The notes below the pieces were generated by a model. It was not told the DNA's origin and made no database searches. It saw only the letters and a program-made list of their open reading frames with translations. Positions 33,524 through 44,710 of a stretch of 64,000 nucleotides of DNA are shown one piece after another. A program made the position numbers and the translations under genes. This stretch comes from Aurelia coerulea (Eukaryota > Cnidaria > Scyphozoa > Semaeostomeae > Ulmaridae), in contig CM076957.1 of NCBI GenBank assembly GCA_039566865.1, positions 13,091,896 through 13,155,895 on the forward strand, given 5' to 3'. Within the stretch, counting starts at the first letter, position 1. Every line of letters begins with the position of its first letter.

Positions 33524-36500
33524 TTTAAAAGCATTTAAAACGCAAAGAAACCTTTGTGTCAAACTTCTGCGCAAGACGAAATCAGATTACTATAGAAATC
33601 TTGACCTAGGAGACCTCACAGATAACCGTAAATTTTGGAAAACTGTAAAACCGGTGTTTTCAAATGAGGTACAAATAAATTCATCTGTTACTCTAATTGA
33701 AGATGGCAAAATGATAACTGAAGACTCAGAGATTGCGGAAATTTTTAGTAATTACTTCGCAAATATAACAGAAAGTCTAGGAATTTCTGAGGATCAGGCA
33801 GTGTTATCACCAACAAATGGAATAAATGATCCCATTGAAAAAGCTATCAAGAAATATGAAAATCATCCTAGCATCAAGATGATTAAAGGAAGTTGTGAGC
33901 TAAGCCAATTTGAATTCAAGCCGGTGACTGTAAGTGAAATACTTCTGCAGATAGAAAAGCCAAATTCAAAGAAAGCATCACCGTTAAACAGCATCCCTGC
34001 CAAGATCCTTAAACAAAATTCAGACATTTTTGCAGTCCTCATCCAGAAAATTTTTAATTCTGATTTGTCAAACAACAATTTTCTAAAAGAACTGAAAACT
34101 GGTGAGATCTCGTCTCTTTTCAAAAGTCTTGATGCTTTTATCAAGAAGAATTATAGACCGATAACGGTTTTATCATCTGTTTCCAAAATTTATGAGAGGG
34201 TTTTAGAAAGTCAAATAAAATCTCATGCCCTTAGCTTCCTTTCTCCTCTTTTGTGTGGATTTCGAGAGGGCTATGGAACCCAGCATGCACTTGTAAGACT
34301 AATAGAGACTTGTAAAATGACCTTAGATAAACGGGGTATAGCAGCAGCACTACTCATGGACCTCTCAAAGGCTTTTGATTGCTTAAATCATGAGCTCTTG
34401 ATTGCAAAATTAAGTTCCTATGGTTTCAGTGTGAGTGCATTGCGGTTGATCCATAGCTATCTCAGTGAAAGGAAGCAGAGGGTGAAGATAAATGGGTCTT
34501 TCAGTACGTGGAGAGAAACAGTAATTGGAGTGCCACAAGGTTCGGTCTTGGGGCCTCTGCTGTTTAACATATACCTAAATGATCTCTTCATGTTTGTGAA
34601 AGACACTCAAATCTGCAACTATGCAGATGATACGACAATTTATGCCAGTGCTAACAACATTGAAAGTGTCATCAAAACATTAGAGAGTGATGCCCTTAAA
34701 ATTACAAAATGGTTTCCAAACAACTGCATGAAGCTGAATGAGGACAAATGCCACCTAATTGTATTTGGAGACAAGAGTAACAATGTTTCCATAAATATCG
34801 GAAGTGTAACGATAAATGAGAGCACAGAAGAAAAGCTGCTGGGTGTAATTTTTGACAAAAAGCTCAGCTTCAAACAGCAAGTAAAATCTCTTTGTAAGAA
34901 GGCTGGTCAAAAGCTACATGCTCTTTCAAGAATTTCTCATTTCCTTGATACTGAGCAGCTGAAACGAATAATGAAGGCATTTATCTTGTCCCAATTCAAC
35001 TACTGTCCTCTTGTATGGATGTTCTGTGACAGAACATTGAACAATAAAATTAACCATATTCACGAACGGGCATTGCGAATAACTTACAAAGATATGAGAA
35101 CAGATTTTGATACGATGTTACTGAGAGACAATTCGGTCCCACTCCACATAAGGAATTTACAATTGCTAATGACTGAAGTCTTTAAGACAAAATTGAGCCT
35201 TAATCCCAGCTTCATGAAGGACATTTTCGTTGAAAAACAGGTTTCTTATGGGTTAAGAGGCTGCCATAACCTATCCTTGCCACAAGCACGCACTACGTGC
35301 TATGGCTTAGAGACAATATCGTTCCTTGGGTGTAGACTATGGCAGGCACTTCCCAATGACCTAAAACAGTCAGATACTCTCTCCAGTTTCAAAAGGAAAA
35401 TCAAAACCTGGAGGGGAGAGGAATGTAATTGTAGAATATGCAGACCTTTCGTGGCACAGGTTGGGTTCTTGAGCTGATATTAAATTTTCTGCTGTATTTA
35501 CCGAAAAAAAAAAGTAAGAAAACATTGTAAATATTAAAAGCATTGTAAAAATCTGTAAAATGTATCTGTATTTAATCATTCGGAATTTTATATATTTTTT
35601 ACTTTTTTCTTACAAATTTTACTTTTTTAGATAGTAGGCTTGAATTAGCTCTTTACTTTAAATAAATTGATAATAATAATAATAATAATATGTTATTGAC
35701 ATAATGCTTTTCCAATGCCGTGCTTAAAGGCAATCTGTCTCATTCAAAATTGGCTGAAGATTGTATAAGGGGATTAAATATTTGTATGGCAGGATTATCA
35801 GAAAAGAATTGGAAAAGAGATCGTTTCGAATTGAACTGCATTTTTATCATGCGAAAAATTCAAAGAGTCTGGTATCTAGCTCCTTTCCTTTGTTTAAGCT
35901 TTGTTCTCTAAACCAATCACCTGCGTGACAGAGCTCCTTTAAGCCTTACTGCTTGACCTTTCATGCATAATCGTATTTCCCGCAATTTTTGCTTCATTTT
36001 GATAAAAGCCTGATTTCTCGAAACAAGATTCCGGAGTACTGGTGGGTAATAAAAAATCTTTGTGTACCCAACAGGCCAATCGAATCGCTTGAAACTTGGC
36101 ACACAGAGTCACAATATACTACGAAAGGGTGTCAGCGATTTGTGATAGATCCACTGGTCCGATTTTTACAAGGGTCTGAAAGTTAAAAAAGACATTCAAG
36201 AAATTTACATTTATTTAAAATGATATTATTTGAAGACAATACCTTTTATCAAAAATTCGTGATACGGTTTTGCAGTTCAGGGCCTTAAGTCTTTGGTAAA
36301 TAGATAGTCGTGGTCGAACGATTATCATTGGGGTACACAAAGATTTTTTCGCAAGGGTGGTCGATTTTGCCTTAAATCTAGAATAAATCGTTCGTGATTT
36401 TATTGAATCAACTGAATATATTTTTATGATATTCTATGTTTAATTCTGCGTCGAATGATGCATAAGTTTGTTTGGTATATTTTGACGAACGGCCGTGGTA

Positions 36501-36758
36501 AACGGAGTTTCTTAATCGCCGCCTGAACGGTTACAGTAACCTTAAGTAACTTGAGTGGAGAGAGGCAGCGCGATCGCTGTGTTTTTAGTCAGGCTTAAGG
36601 ACGAAAACATGTAAAACTTATTATTATTAAGTACGCTTCCACTGCAGAATTGAGTCGCCTTTGAGCAATCTGATTGGGCCCGACATTTTGGTAGCAGAGG
36701 GTAGTTGCTATTTTAGCAGCCGCTCGCGGACTAACCGCCTAGCTGTCGTCGTGGACTA

Positions 36759-37002
36759 CAATCCTGGCCAAAAGAAGCTGGGACGCAGGCAAATTTCAGT
36801 GTCTTCATGATGTTTCCTAAAATATCGAGGAGAAAACATACGTTTAGAGTCTCCTAATCCCCCCTTCCCCCTACTTCAATGTTGAGAAGGTCGAAAGGCG
36901 TTTGATTCAAGCAACTTTGAGAAGGGGGGAGCGGGGGGCACGTAATCAAAGACCGAAGTAGTGCAATTTTATGATTTGTCCCAAGTATTTTGGCCAAGAT
37001 TG
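36759..37002. repeat. 244-bp unit, copy 1 (outer left)
   Basis: Starts CAATCCTGGCCAAAAGAAGC and ends TTTTGGCCAAGATTG, so it has its own imperfect inverted ends. It is nearly identical to 38289-38532 (direct) and 41967-42210 (inverted). Confidence 0.9.
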
Positions 37003-38288
37003 TCTGAAAAATTGCTTTCACTACCTATCATATATGTTTCTATGAATCCAAATCTACTTGTATCAGACAATTTCTTTCACTATGAATGGATAGCCACTAA
37101 CTGTGGGCTTAACTCCAGAGTACTTCAGATGTTAATGTTTTCATTGTTACTGGTTCATCCATCAGAACTATGACGTCATCAAATTATGCAAAATTTTCCC
37201 ATGACGTTCAGCGAAACTCCTCTTGTGCACGAAACCTGCCAATGATTTTCGCCTGAAAACATCACAGTTATCAAAGGGAACTGAAAACAAAGTTCCTTTT
37301 GAATCAGTGCAAATTCTGCGCCTCCGCAGTGCAATTGTCTTATTTTCAAATGTACCGTTAGCCAATTCTCTAACTATTCATTCATTTTCAATGAGATTAA
37401 ATTCGCTCCACCAAACTTGCATTCACCCTGGACGGCATTGAATGGTCTATTGTGCCCGATGAATTGTAATCCACAACTTTTTGTTGAAGAAGAATATACC
37501 TGTTGCATAGCAGCAAGGCGGATCTGCACTGTCTGGAAAATTGAGAAAGGGATCAAATTTGTCAACGCCGCTCCCTACTTTAAACATTAATAACGTCGGC
37601 AACGTTTGCCCTATTCTAACAAATTTTGTCTCATTTTAATGAGAAAAATGAGCTTTATTAGCCTATAGCAGTATTTGCATCGATATTTTCGTGAAATATG
37701 ATTTCTGACGGTTCTCAATAGAGTTCAAAAGAAACTTATCCGGAACTGTTTATTTTAAGTTTTTTAATTTTGGAGCGCCGTGACATTTCCACCTTCCAGG
37801 CAATTTTTACTTGGTTTTTTTGCATGAATAGGAAGACTTTGATGTTAAAATGTGGAATCAGACGAATTTGCCAAAAAAGCGTGACTTATCCCAAAATTAT
37901 GGGGCATTTTTCTGTGGAGCGCCGTTGTGAGAACCGAAGAATTCACAAGAAACCGGACCTCAAACAATGAGCCCAAAAGCTTTCTTGCAATGATAAGTCA
38001 TTTTCAAAGAGCAGCGGAGTACACAATCTTACGATAGCGGAAGAAAGCTCAGAATCCTAATGTATGTCACTTTTTATAAGGGAATCTTTATGTGAGTGAA
38101 AATTGCAGCAATTTTGCCACGCCCATTTTTAAGAAGGTGCTCAGCGAATTTAACGAACAACGCCTATTTCGGCATAGATAGCTGAGAACTCACTTCTTGT
38201 GTTGGGGATTACGGTGTTAAAATTTCATACAGAAATCTCTATGGGTTCTCAAGCTATGAGGTATTATTTGTTAACAATCATTTTCAGA

Positions 38289-38532
38289 CAATCCTGGCCA
38301 AAAGAAGCTGGGACGCAGGCAAATTTCAGTGTCTTCATGATGTTTCCTAAAATATCGAGGAGAAAACATACGTTTAGAGTCTCCTAATCCCCCCTTCCCC
38401 CTACTTCAATGTTGAGAAGGTCGAAAGGCGTTTGATTCAAGCAACTTTGAGAAGGGGGGAGCGGGGGGCACGTAATCAAAGACCGAAGTAGTGCAATTTT
38501 ATGATTTGTCCCAAGTATTTTGGCTAAGATTG
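38289..38532. repeat. 244-bp unit, copy 2 (internal)
   Basis: Almost identical to copy 1, with GGCTAAGATTG replacing GGCCAAGATTG at the right. It is not present in the opposite arm at the mirrored position, so it is a separate insertion next to the central cargo. Confidence 0.9.
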
Positions 38533-38654
38533 TAGATGTGAATGTTTGATTTGAATTCTTCAAGCTTTGGATTTGCCTAGAAGCGTGTGAGAGTTTGTCT
38601 AGATTATTGGCAAAGGTGAGCTCAGAATGGCCAGCAGCAGAGGAGCTATAGTTG

Positions 38655-39842
38655 TCAATTGAAGCAACACTCTACAAGATATCGGAGGTAAAACTCACAG
38701 AAACAGCAAATTATTTGAAGATCAAAGGGGGGTAAACTTTCGAAGAGATTGCTTATCAAGAATATTCGTGATGTGGTTGACGAAATCTCTTCGGCTGATG
38801 GAGAAGAAGAGAATGCTGAAGGTAATATTCTAACACAGCTGAAAGATATTATTGCATTCATAAATGGAGATCCCCCGCCGCTGGAGAAAACAGGAGACGA
38901 AAGCGAAGACAGTGATGATGAAGCAGAGAGAGAAGAAATGATGTCCAAAAGCAAAGGAAGACCTAGCCATGATGCAGGAAGATTTTATGAAGATGTTAAG
39001 TGAGCAGGAGCAGAAAATCATGGAAGCAAAACAACGAATTCAAAGGCTGAATAGTATAGATGGTAGTAAGTCACCCAGTTTGTTGTCAAGGTCACCTCAA
39101 AGTCCAACAAAATCTGAAGAAAAGAGTAAACCCCTCTTTGTTGAAGATGGTAACATGCAAATGAGAAATATAGTCAGATTAAAGATCTGAAAATTCAAGG
39201 CACAATTTCAAATGAGAAAAGTCGAATTTCCTACACAAATCCAAATAAGCAAATAGAAAGTGCAGTTGCGAAAGGTTATTCCGAAACAGAAATAGTTGAT
39301 GCTGTTATCAACGCCGTTTCACCAAGTTTGCACTCGAGAGCATATTTAGAGGGAATAAAAGGGTTAAGTTTGAGCGATCTGCGACAGATTCTCCGTAGCC
39401 ATTACTGCGAGAAATCTGCCACAGAAGCTTATCAAGAGCTTACAAATGTAGTGCAGGAAAGCAGCAAGACACCTCAAAATATTCTCATGCGTGCTCTTAA
39501 ATTGCGACAACATGTGTTGTTGGCCAGCCAAGAAAAAGATTCTAAAATTAGATATGAGGAACATCTAATTAGAAGTGTTTTCGTCAATGCTGTGGAGACT
39601 GGCCTTGCGGATGATGCCATTCGCACCAGAATGCGACCTTTTCTCCAGTTACCAAATGTTTCTGATGAGACTTTGATAAGATAAATTAATATGGCTATGA
39701 CAGCAGAAAATGAAAGGATTTCAAACTCAGCGCAAGAAAACGAGTTACAAAGCCCAATCATATAGCAGTCGCCGCGACGGAAGTCTCCACAGGCAAACCA
39801 GCTACGCAAGAAACGAAGAAAGGTAAACAATCATTTGATAAG
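38655..39842 (+). pseudogene. Retroelement gag-like region carried in the fold-back
   Basis: Plus-strand readings in three frames. An acidic coiled segment (KNIRDVVDEISSADGEEENA) comes first. Next is a QEQKIMEAKQRIQRLNSIDG coiled-coil segment. Then a capsid-like segment reads LKIQGTIS, SETEIVDAVINAVSPSLHSR, SDLRQILRSHY, TPQNILMRALKLRQ and ETGLADDAIRTRMRPFLQLP. The last part matches gag proteins of animal LTR retrotransposons as I know them; the exact family was not determined. Frameshifts lie near 39000 and 39185, with a stop at 39682. No protease or polymerase follows. Confidence 0.6.
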
Positions 39843-40829
39843 CGACATACACTAGGATCCTGAGCTTTCTTTTGCTATCGCAAGATTGTGTACTCCGCTG
39901 CTCTTTAAAAATGACTTATCATTGCAAGAAAGCTTTTGGGGTCATTGTTTGAGGTCCGGTTTCTTGTGAATTCTTCGGTTCTCCCAACGGCGCTCCAAAG
40001 AAAATTGCCCCATAATTTTGGGATAAGTTACGCTTTTTTGGTAAATTCGTTTGATTCCACATTTGAACATTAAAGTCTTCTTATTCATGCAAAAAACCAA
40101 GTAAAAATTGCCCGGAAGGTGGAAATCTCACGGCGCTCCAAAATTGAAAAACTTAAAATAAACAATTCCGGATAAGATTCTTTTAAAGTCCATTGAGAAC
40201 CGTCAGAAATCATATTTCACGAAAATATCGATGCAAATACTGACTATAGGCTAATAAAGCTCATTTTTCTCATTAGAATGAGACAAAATTTGTTAGAATA
40301 GGGCAAACGTTGCCGACGTTATTAATGTTTAAAGTAGGGAGAAGCGTTGACAAATTTGGTTCCTTTCTCAATGTTCCAGATATCGAGAATCCGCCTGGTT
40401 GCCCCGCAACAGGTATATTATCGTTCAACAAAAAGTTCTGGATTACAATTCATCGGGCACAATAGACCATTCAATGCCGTCCAGGGTGAATGCAAGTTTG
40501 GTGGAGCGAATTTAATATCATTGAAAATGAATGAATGGTTAGAGAATTGGCTAACGGTGCATTTGAAAATAAACAATTGCACTGCGGAGGCGCAGAATTT
40601 GCACTGATTCAAAAGGAACTTTGTTTTCCAGTTCTCTATGATAACTGTGATGTTTTCAAACGAAAATCATTGGCAGGTTTCGTGCACAAGAGAAGTCTCG
40701 CTGAACGTATAGGGAAAATTTTGCATTATTTGATGACGTCATAGTTCTGATGAATGAATCAGTAACAATGAAAACATTAACATTTGAAGTACTCTAGAGT
40801 TAAGCCCACAGTTAGCGGCTATCCATTCA

Positions 40830-41886
40830 TTTTTATTATTATTATTATCAATTTCTTTATTGTTGGATTATAAATGACAAAAGATAGCTAAAAGTAATTA
40901 GCTAATTTATTCCAACTTTAAAACATTAAAATACAAATATTACATAAGAAAAATAGTGGATAAAATATTTACAAATCATTAAAAGTATACAGTGTAAAAG
41001 TAAAAGTAGATATCTAATAATAGTCATCATAAAAAGCCCAAATTCGGAATAAAAACGCGGCATAATTTGCATGGACAATTTTCTCCGTTCCAACTTTTTA
41101 TTTTTGTTTTAAACTGACAAAGGGATTCTGAATTACGTATCGTTGGTGGTAACATTTGCCACAGCTGCGGACCTTTGAAACGGATGCTTTCTGTCCCGTT
41201 GTTGACAGATCTCACCCTAGGTTGAAAGAATTCGTTATTGTTGCGCAGATTGTAATGACTTTCATTTTCACAGAAAATTTCCTGCATGAATGAAGGGTTC
41301 AGGTCATTTCTAGTTTTGTACATTTCAGTCATAAGTAGCTGCAAGTTCTTTGTATGAATAGTAACGGCACAGTCCTTCTCTAATAGCTCACTATAAGTAG
41401 ATTCGGCATCCTTATAAGTAATTCTCAAAGCCCTTTCCTGTATTTTGTTAATTTTTTTGTTAAGCTGCCTGCTGTGAAACATCCAGATTAAAGGACAATA
41501 TTGAAACTGACTGGTAATAAATGCCCTCATGAGTGTTCTTAGTTTGCTCTGATCCATGTATGGGGATATGCGAGCAAGTGCATAAAGTTTATTGCTAGCC
41601 TTTTGGCACAATTTGGAAACATGATTATCGAAGGAAAGTTTGCTATCAATTTGAACTCCGAGTAGCTTCTCTTCGGAGCTATTTACAACATCAGCATTTC
41701 CAATCCTAACAGTAACAGGGTCATCACATCTCTGCCCAAGAACCAGAAGATGGCATTTATCTGCATTTAATTTCATAAAGTTGTCGGCAAACCATTCCAA
41801 AGCTAAACTACAGTCATTTTCAAGCCTATGAGCTATATTGTCCAGGTTCTTATCGCAGGCATAGATTGTAGTATCATCTGCAAATC
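40830..41886 (-). pseudogene. LINE-B1: CR1-group reverse transcriptase 3' part
   Basis: A 5'-truncated LINE starting exactly in the active-site motif (FADDTTIYA). The open frame runs through EEKLLGVQIDSKLSFDNHV, ITSQFQYCPLIWMFHSRQLN, NLQLLMTEMYKTRNDLNPSF and WQMLPPTIR to the Cys tail CPCKLCRVF, ending near 41027. The 3' UTR ends in an (ATT)n tail at 40832-40848. It interrupts the right arm of the fold-back; the left arm shows the uninterrupted sequence. Confidence 0.9.
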
Positions 41887-41966
41887 TAGTAAAAGAGATT
41901 GTCTGATACAAGTAGATTTGGATTCATAGAAACATATATGATAGGTAGTGATAGCAATTTTTCAGA

Positions 41967-42210
41967 CAATCTTGGCCAAAATACTTGGGACAAATCATAA
42001 AATTGCACTACTTCGGTCTTTGATTACGTGCCCCCCGCTCCCCCCGTTTCAAAGTTGCTTGAATCAAACGCCATTCGACCTTCTCAACATTGAAGTAGGG
42101 GGGAGGGGGGATTTGGAGACTCTAAACGTATGTTTTCTCCTCGATATTTTAGGAAACATCATGAAGACACTGAAATTTGCCTGTGTCCCAGCTTCTTTTG
42201 GCCAGGATTG
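41967..42210. repeat. 244-bp unit, copy 3 (outer right, inverted)
   Basis: Inverted copy of 36759-37002, forming the right terminus of the fold-back. Confidence 0.9.
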
Positions 42211-42638
42211 TAGTTTTCATTGTAGTACATAGAGAAATCTCTCTGTCCGCCATCTTGGATTTGCTCAAATCAATTTTTTCACTTTATAAGTAGATTTTCA
42301 CCTTCTAACAATTCTTTGCTTGACATAATTTAGTTTCATGAATCAATCTCAGAGAACTATAAAGATTGAAAAAGGTTATTTTCTCATTTTTTCGTGCACC
42401 CGTGCCAGTTGGTCTTGAATAATTATGACATCACAATCTATTTTTAGAATCATTTTTGTGAAAAATGACAGATTATAAGCACTGCTACCTGCGTGGTGAT
42501 GTTCGTCTTCATGAGTAAAGGAATGGCGATTTTAGAGAGGGGACTGAATGAACCCCCCCCCCCATTCTTCTAGTAGCTTAAAAAGCCCAGTCTGGATAGG
42601 GTTAATGGTTATAATTCATAATGGACAATATACCATAC

Positions 42639-43326
42639 CATTAGGAGTTGTGAGAGCGAGACCAGCCCATACACCATCTGAAAATTGTGTGACACCCAAG
42701 AATCGAACGTGTCCAGACAAATCACCGCCAAGTTCAATTGTATCTCCAATCTTTAGTCCAGCAAACACTTCTGCATTTGCTTGGTTAACGGCTGAGGGCT
42801 GTTCAACACTTTCCACTTTCTTTAGAGTTTCCATTTCGGACGGGCTTTGCAAGTTCATGCTGTCATTTTGGATCATTTTCTCTGCAACTCTGTCGTCGTT
42901 TTGCAGAGATTGATTCTTTGCAGTGGAGTTAGGCAATATCTTGTCTTTCCTAGAATCATTTGATTGAAAGGAAACTGACACATCTTGGCTAGCTTCTTTT
43001 TTTCTATCTGTAAGTAGTTCAACCACGGGTGTTTGTTCAAACAATGCCTTTGAAACTTTTGTTCCTTTCAAAGGTGAAGTTGGAGATTCATCTTCAATCA
43101 GTGGATGCAGAGTCTTCGTCGTGGGTGTGCTAGATAAATTATATGCGTTCAATAAATACGAGTCAGGCAGTAATGGTTTAGAAGGTGGTGAATCGGTAAT
43201 TGCATCACGAGCTTGTAACATGCTTGGAGATTCAAAACCCATGAAACTGTGTCTGTTTGCAGCACGAGCTGTAGGGCGATTTCTTCTCACCACAGTTTCG
43301 CCAGTATTAACTGATCTTGACAAAGC
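42639..43326 (-). CDS. CAP-Gly protein exon: disordered linker and first half of the domain
   Basis: 688-bp minus-strand exon. The acceptor TTTTTCTCTTGCAG/GC is at 43327, and the donor AATG/GTATGG at 42638. It encodes about 229 residues. The first 180 or so are polar, rich in Ser, Pro, Gln and Lys, and look disordered (ALSRSVNTGETVVRRNRPTA...). The last 45 begin LKIGDTIELGGDLSGHVRFL and reach FSDGVWAGLALTTPNG, the N-terminal half of a CAP-Gly domain. The domain is completed by the exon at 30226-30329. The expected role is binding of tubulin or EB-type tails at microtubule plus ends. Which CAP-Gly protein this is (CLIP-type, KIF13/Khc-73-type or other) cannot be told from this piece. Confidence 0.88.
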
Positions 43327-43982
43327 CTGCAAGAGAAAAATCCAGTTATTCAGAAATACCGAAAGTAGAATTAAAGGGCCTAAATAGCGAAATCAGTCTG
43401 TTCTTGTATATATTGATGTAAGGCGTTTCTCAATCTCATGGCCGAGTTTACTCAATTCATGTAAACTATCCGGGGAAAAAGCTTGACTTGGGGACTTGTA
43501 TCAAAGTATCTACTACAAGGGGTGCAGGGGATATAGGTAGGGACAACCAAAAATTTTATGGCCAAAGAAAATATTTGCAGCTTTTGAATGGGCCATGAAC
43601 AATATACGCAAGAGCACAATTCAAAAGTCTCAAAGTTACATAATTTCAATTATCAATCATAAACAGTCAGAATCCCGTCATCGGATCATCTTTTCAGTTT
43701 TTTTCGTTTTCTCTTAGCCCTAATCCATAACCCCCCTCGAGGTTTTATTTGCTGCGTTTCTAAACGAAATCAGCTAGAGGAGCATCGCCCTAAATGGTCA
43801 GCTAACGTTTTTCATCATATCTGACCGCGCTGCAAAAACTTCGTTCCAAAAGGAGTTCGGGCCTGGATTTTGCAGGAAAGTGCGTTAAAATTATTCGCTG
43901 ATGCCAGTTCTGAGATTTTGTCTTGTTGTTTTCGTTTTGTACCGCCTATCCTTGTCCTGAAGGATGTTTTTAAAACACATAC

Positions 43983-44081
43983 CTGAAATGGATAAAGGTG
44001 AGAGTATTTTATGTCCTTGTTGATTTCCAAGCCCAATATTTGTTTTCTTCGCGTTGCCTCAGGATTTTGTATAAAGTACAA
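43983..44081 (-). CDS. Candidate upstream exon of the CAP-Gly gene
   Basis: 99-bp open segment. The acceptor ACAAACTTTAG (weak pyrimidine tract) is at 44082, and the donor TTTCAG/GTATGT at 43982. It encodes 33 residues (EATRRKQILGLEINKDIKYS within them). It enters and leaves in phase 0, matching both the exon at 43326 and the candidate exon at 53760-53831. Coding looks plausible, but the family is not recognised. Confidence 0.45.
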
Positions 44082-44710
44082 CTAAAGTTTGTTTTCAGGC
44101 AACTCCAACCCTTCAAAGGTTATTTTTGAAGAAAAATCTCAGAAATCTGCATTGAATATAAAAGCCGGGGGCTTTATTTCGGTTGTGGTCAGACTGGCCT
44201 ACCTGCGCCCCTATTGGTCAGCCTGTTGATTCTGACTTCCCTTACTGACCCCCCTGTCAACCACACTGTTAGAAGTCATAAGGTTAAAGTCATAATCCTC
44301 AAGATAATGGTAAAATTATGAATCTTGATTTTTTTGTCAATTACTGCCTTGTTGATTTCATTTGTGTAAGGTTTCATTCACGAACTAACTTCCCGTTGCA
44401 GTCAATTTCATCATTTTATCTATCAATAATTTTAAATGTAACCATATCAATTCATGCTTCTTGCAAACCCCTCCTCCCTTTGCTTCATTTTCAAAAATAT
44501 CCCATAGACCTCCTTATTCCTTCCCCCGGCACTCACAGTTTAATAATCCTGCTTCGGTTTGCTGCGGCGAGATAAGTTCAACCAGGTAACTGCGAAGGCA
44601 TCGTTATTAATTAAGGGTACGTCCAAATTAGAAGCCATGCCAAAGATTAGGCCATTCAGACCGGCTTGCGTTTGAACTGAAAATTTACCAAGACAAGCAA
44701 AAAGCTAGTA

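Larger units (their letters stand above)
31040..35692 (+). pseudogene. LINE-E: CR1-group non-LTR retrotransposon, split by an L2-like LINE
   Basis: APE endonuclease: IIAYLNINSIRNKF, then GGGLLIYVREGVPF after a 1-base frameshift near 31515, the LIGDFNCEP motif and SDFHAMI. The linker RNRYIKNRTEEN continues at 33527 as KAFKTQRNLCVKLL. The reverse transcriptase follows with KNYRPITVLSSVSKIYERV, LMDLSKAFDCLNHELL, GVPQGSVLGPLLF, NYADDTTIYA and the thumb. It ends in a Cys-rich ECNCRICRPF tail at 35477, followed by a 3' UTR ending in a (TAA)n tail at about 35665-35692. Apart from the nested insertion and one frameshift, the coding region is nearly intact, which suggests a young copy. Confidence 0.9.
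30821..36541. mobile_element. TTAA element (piggyBac-like) hosting LINE-E
   Basis: Flanked by TTAA (30817-30820 and 36542-36545). The inverted ends GGTTACTGTAACTGTTCAGG and GGTTACTGTAACCGTTCAGG continue to GCG. Without LINE-E the element is about 1.1 kb. No transposase is seen. Non-LINE parts: 30821-31040 and 35695-36541. Confidence 0.82.
36759..42210. mobile_element. TA fold-back element with gag cargo
   Basis: 5.45 kb flanked by TA, with inverted ends CAATCCTGGCCAAAAGAAGC. The arms are complementary for about 1.3 kb: 36759-38070 pairs with 39843-42210, the latter interrupted by LINE-B1 (about 40830-41886). The outermost 244 bp of each arm is a repeat unit that also occurs alone at 38289-38532. 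The centre, about 38533-39842, carries a retroelement gag-like region. The TA target and CAATCCTGGCCAAAA ends recall Tc1/mariner elements, but no transposase is present. Confidence 0.8.
30330..42638 (-). other. 12.3 kb intron splitting the CAP-Gly domain
   Basis: GT (42638-42637) to AG (30331-30330) on the minus strand. It contains a TTAA element with LINE-E and an L2-like LINE, and a fold-back with gag cargo and LINE-B1. The unassigned parts 30330-30816, 36546-36756 and 42213-42638 show no further gene; 42213-42600 includes a C run. Confidence 0.8.

Noticed and set aside
38655..38954. Ser-rich minus-strand frame
   Set aside because: It is the antisense of the acidic gag-like segment on the plus strand.
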